The notes under the pieces: generated by a model
Databases searched by the model: none
What the model was told of the DNA's origin: nothing
The model's input: the letters and a program-made list of their open reading frames with translations, nothing else
Position numbers and translations under genes: made by a program
Origin: Mangrovimicrobium sp048323675
Lineage (GTDB): Bacteria; Pseudomonadota; Gammaproteobacteria; Pseudomonadales; Halieaceae
Direction of reading: 5' to 3'
Assembly: GCF_048323675.1 (NCBI RefSeq)
Contig: NZ_JBLWFK010000005.1
Span: forward strand, 434,001-498,000
DNA length: 64,000 bases
In this document: one piece after another, positions 62,693 through 64,000 of the stretch
How the letters are laid out: the number at the start of each line of letters is the position of its first letter
How positions within the stretch are numbered: position 1 is the first letter of the stretch

Positions 62693-64000
62693 ATGACCGC
62701 CACCATCCGTGTAGCCGCCGCGCAGTTCCATGTCGGCAACGATGTCGCCGCCAATCTCGCCACCTGCCTGCGCATGCTCGACAGCGCCGCCGAATGCCGG
62801 CCGGACCTGATCCTGCTGCCCGAGTTCTGCAACCACCTGTCCTGGTATGACAGCGGCGAGCAGTGCTACGAGGTGGCGGTCGAACTGGACGGGCCCTTTC
62901 TCGCCGCAATCGCCGCGAAGGCGGCGGAGCTCGGTGTTTACGTGGCGATCAATTGCACGGTGCGCCGCCCGGGCGGCCTGACCACCGGTTCCAGCCTGCT
63001 CTACTCGCCGCAGGGTGAGTTGCTGGCGGACAACACCAAGCAGATCTACATCGGCCACGAGAACACTTTCCTGGAGAAGGCGCTGACGCCGGCGCCGGTA
63101 GTGGACACCCCGCTCGGTCGACTCGGTCTCTACGCCTGCATGGACGGCGTGATCAACGAACCGCCGCGGGCGCTGGCCCTCAACGGCGCACAGGTATTGC
63201 TCAACAGCTTCAATTCCTTCGCCACTGACGAAGGCAGCCTGCACGTGCCGGTGCGGGCAGCGGAGAACCGGGTGTTCGTGGTGGCGGCGAACAAGGTGGG
63301 GCCGCTGGTGCCGGAGGGCATGCTCGACGCGGTAAGTGCGGCCACCGGGATACCGCCACGTTTCCTCTGCGGCGCCGGCGAGAGCCAGATCGTGGCCCCG
63401 GACGGCGAGGTGCTGGCCATCGCGTCGATGGACCAGGAGGAAGTGATTTTCGCCGACATCCAGCCGGCGCTGGCGCTCGACAAGCGCCGTCCGGACGGCA
63501 CCGACCTGTTCGCCAGCCGGCGTCCCGCGCTGTACCGGCCGATCACCGACGACCCCGCCGGCCAGCAACTGCCGACCATGGGTGGTGCGCAGCAACTGCA
63601 GGCTGCGCTGGTACAGTGGGGGGGCGAGGCGGACGCGGCGCAGCTGGGCGAGCAGGTCGCCGCGGCGGTGCGCGGCGGCGCAGCGCTGGTACTGCTGCCA
63701 CCGCTGTTTGCTGCCGCGAGCGAGCCCGGCGCCGCGGCGGAACGTTGCGCCGCCCTGTTGCCGGTGATCAGCGCCGCGGCGGGCGAAGCGCATGTCGCCA
63801 CCAGTGCAGTCCTGCCGGGCGAAACCGGACTGCAGCACTGTGCGGTGCTGCTCGATCGCCACGGCATCGCCCTGCGCCAGCCCCAGGTGCACCGCTCCGA
63901 GCGTTTCGCCTTCAGCGTACTGGCCGACACATTCAGCAGCCTGGAACTGCCCGGGGCGCGGGTCGCGGTGCTCACCAGCGACGACACGCTCTACCCGGAG
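62693..64000 (+). CDS. Tandem nitrilase-domain carbon-nitrogen hydrolase (3' end beyond window)
   Basis: 436 residues are visible and the frame is still open at the window end. The N-terminal domain (about 5-285) has the full nitrilase triad: Glu44 in LLPEF, Lys116 in NTKQIYIGHE and Cys149 in YACMDG. From about residue 300 a second, related domain follows (ALVLLPPLF near 323-331, HRSERFAF, VAVLTSDDTLYPE at the end). There the Glu is Pro and the Cys is Ser, so it should be inactive. The enzyme would hydrolyse an amide, nitrile or ring C-N bond. A role on tetrapyrrole breakdown products is only suggested by place. Confidence 0.88.
   Translation, partial: MTATIRVAAAQFHVGNDVAANLATCLRMLDSAAECRPDLILLPEFCNHLSWYDSGEQCYEVAVELDGPFLAAIAAKAAELGVYVAINCTVRRPGGLTTGSSLLYSPQGELLADNTKQIYIGHENTFLEKALTPAPVVDTPLGRLGLYACMDGVINEPPRALALNGAQVLLNSFNSFATDEGSLHVPVRAAENRVFVVAANKVGPLVPEGMLDAVSAATGIPPRFLCGAGESQIVAPDGEVLAIASMDQEEVIFADIQPALALDKRRPDGTDLFASRRPALYRPITDDPAGQQLPTMGGAQQLQAALVQWGGEADAAQLGEQVAAAVRGGAALVLLPPLFAAASEPGAAAERCAALLPVISAAAGEAHVATSAVLPGETGLQHCAVLLDRHGIALRQPQVHRSERFAFSVLADTFSSLELPGARVAVLTSDDTLYPE

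Noticed and set aside
61853..63892. Very long open frame on the minus strand across the nitrilase-like gene
   Set aside because: It is antisense to a gene with an intact catalytic triad, its protein is low-complexity and Arg/Gly/His-rich, and it runs through a real minus-strand gene in another frame. It is a GC-rich shadow.
51625..64000. Idea that the pigment-related genes belong to a photosynthesis (bch/puf) cluster
   Set aside because: No bacteriochlorophyll-synthesis, reaction-centre or carotenoid genes are present; the matches are to breakdown-type enzymes.

Overview
The window reads as a chromosomal segment of a heterotrophic, probably marine gammaproteobacterium. The flanks are GC-rich with dense, short-spaced operons. 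A TonB-dependent receptor, RNase R/RlmB, a SelD/MnmH selenium module and Bcr/CflA- and LemA-type proteins fit this. The Halieaceae/Cellvibrionales is my best guess, but no rRNA or other marker is present to prove it.

Layout. (1) 1-27185 is a large surface-polysaccharide locus. It opens with a Wzc-like tyrosine kinase (cut by the window edge), a CpsB/YwqE-type phosphatase, an RfaH-type antiterminator and, directly downstream, a sequence identical to the ops element that RfaH recognises. This sits at the front of an EPS-associated MarR-type regulator gene. A decayed second copy of that regulator follows, then a markedly AT-rich island (about 4-15 kb) with a flippase, polymerase, glycosyltransferases, acyl-, sulfo- and methyltransferases. 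GC-rich genes resume with another glycosyltransferase, a nucleotidyltransferase-like protein, an O-antigen ligase, a WecA-type initiating transferase, VanZ, and UDP-sugar epimerase/dehydrogenase genes including galE, then a YdcF protein. (2) 27296-34023 holds a membrane diguanylate cyclase, an AraC-type regulator, an M48 protease, LemA, an orphan PqqD and a Bcr/CflA exporter. (3) 34130-39385 is a selenium operon: selD, mnmH and a putative selenate/phosphonate-type ABC importer. (4) 39457-48265 holds a TetR regulator, a TonB receptor, a secreted alpha/beta hydrolase, a sugar porter, a thioesterase and a DapB-like dehydrogenase. Shared TetR-like half sites lie at the tetR and receptor promoters. 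(5) 48326-51628 holds tRNA-Leu(CAG), rnr and rlmB.

(6) 51625-64000 (running off the end) is the most interesting part. It encodes a Rieske oxygenase whose iron-site spacing matches plant pheophorbide a oxygenase and a protein that aligns well with plant red chlorophyll catabolite reductase. It also encodes an SDR with the signature of NYC1/NOL chlorophyll b reductases and a chlorophyllase/dienelactone-hydrolase-like esterase. Around these are two paralogous MFS carriers, three unknown proteins (one a His-rich membrane protein, two soluble, possibly ligand-binding), a CopD-like membrane protein, a tandem nitrilase-domain protein and a Crp/Fnr regulator. Four FNR-type 14-bp boxes (TTGAC-N4-GTCAA type) sit in the three main promoter regions, three of them at the spacing expected for activation at -41.5. 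I infer a bacterial counterpart of the plant chlorophyll-breakdown (PAO/phyllobilin) pathway, under control of its own Fnr-like regulator. No sequence search was run; family assignments are from recognised motifs and remembered family sequences.
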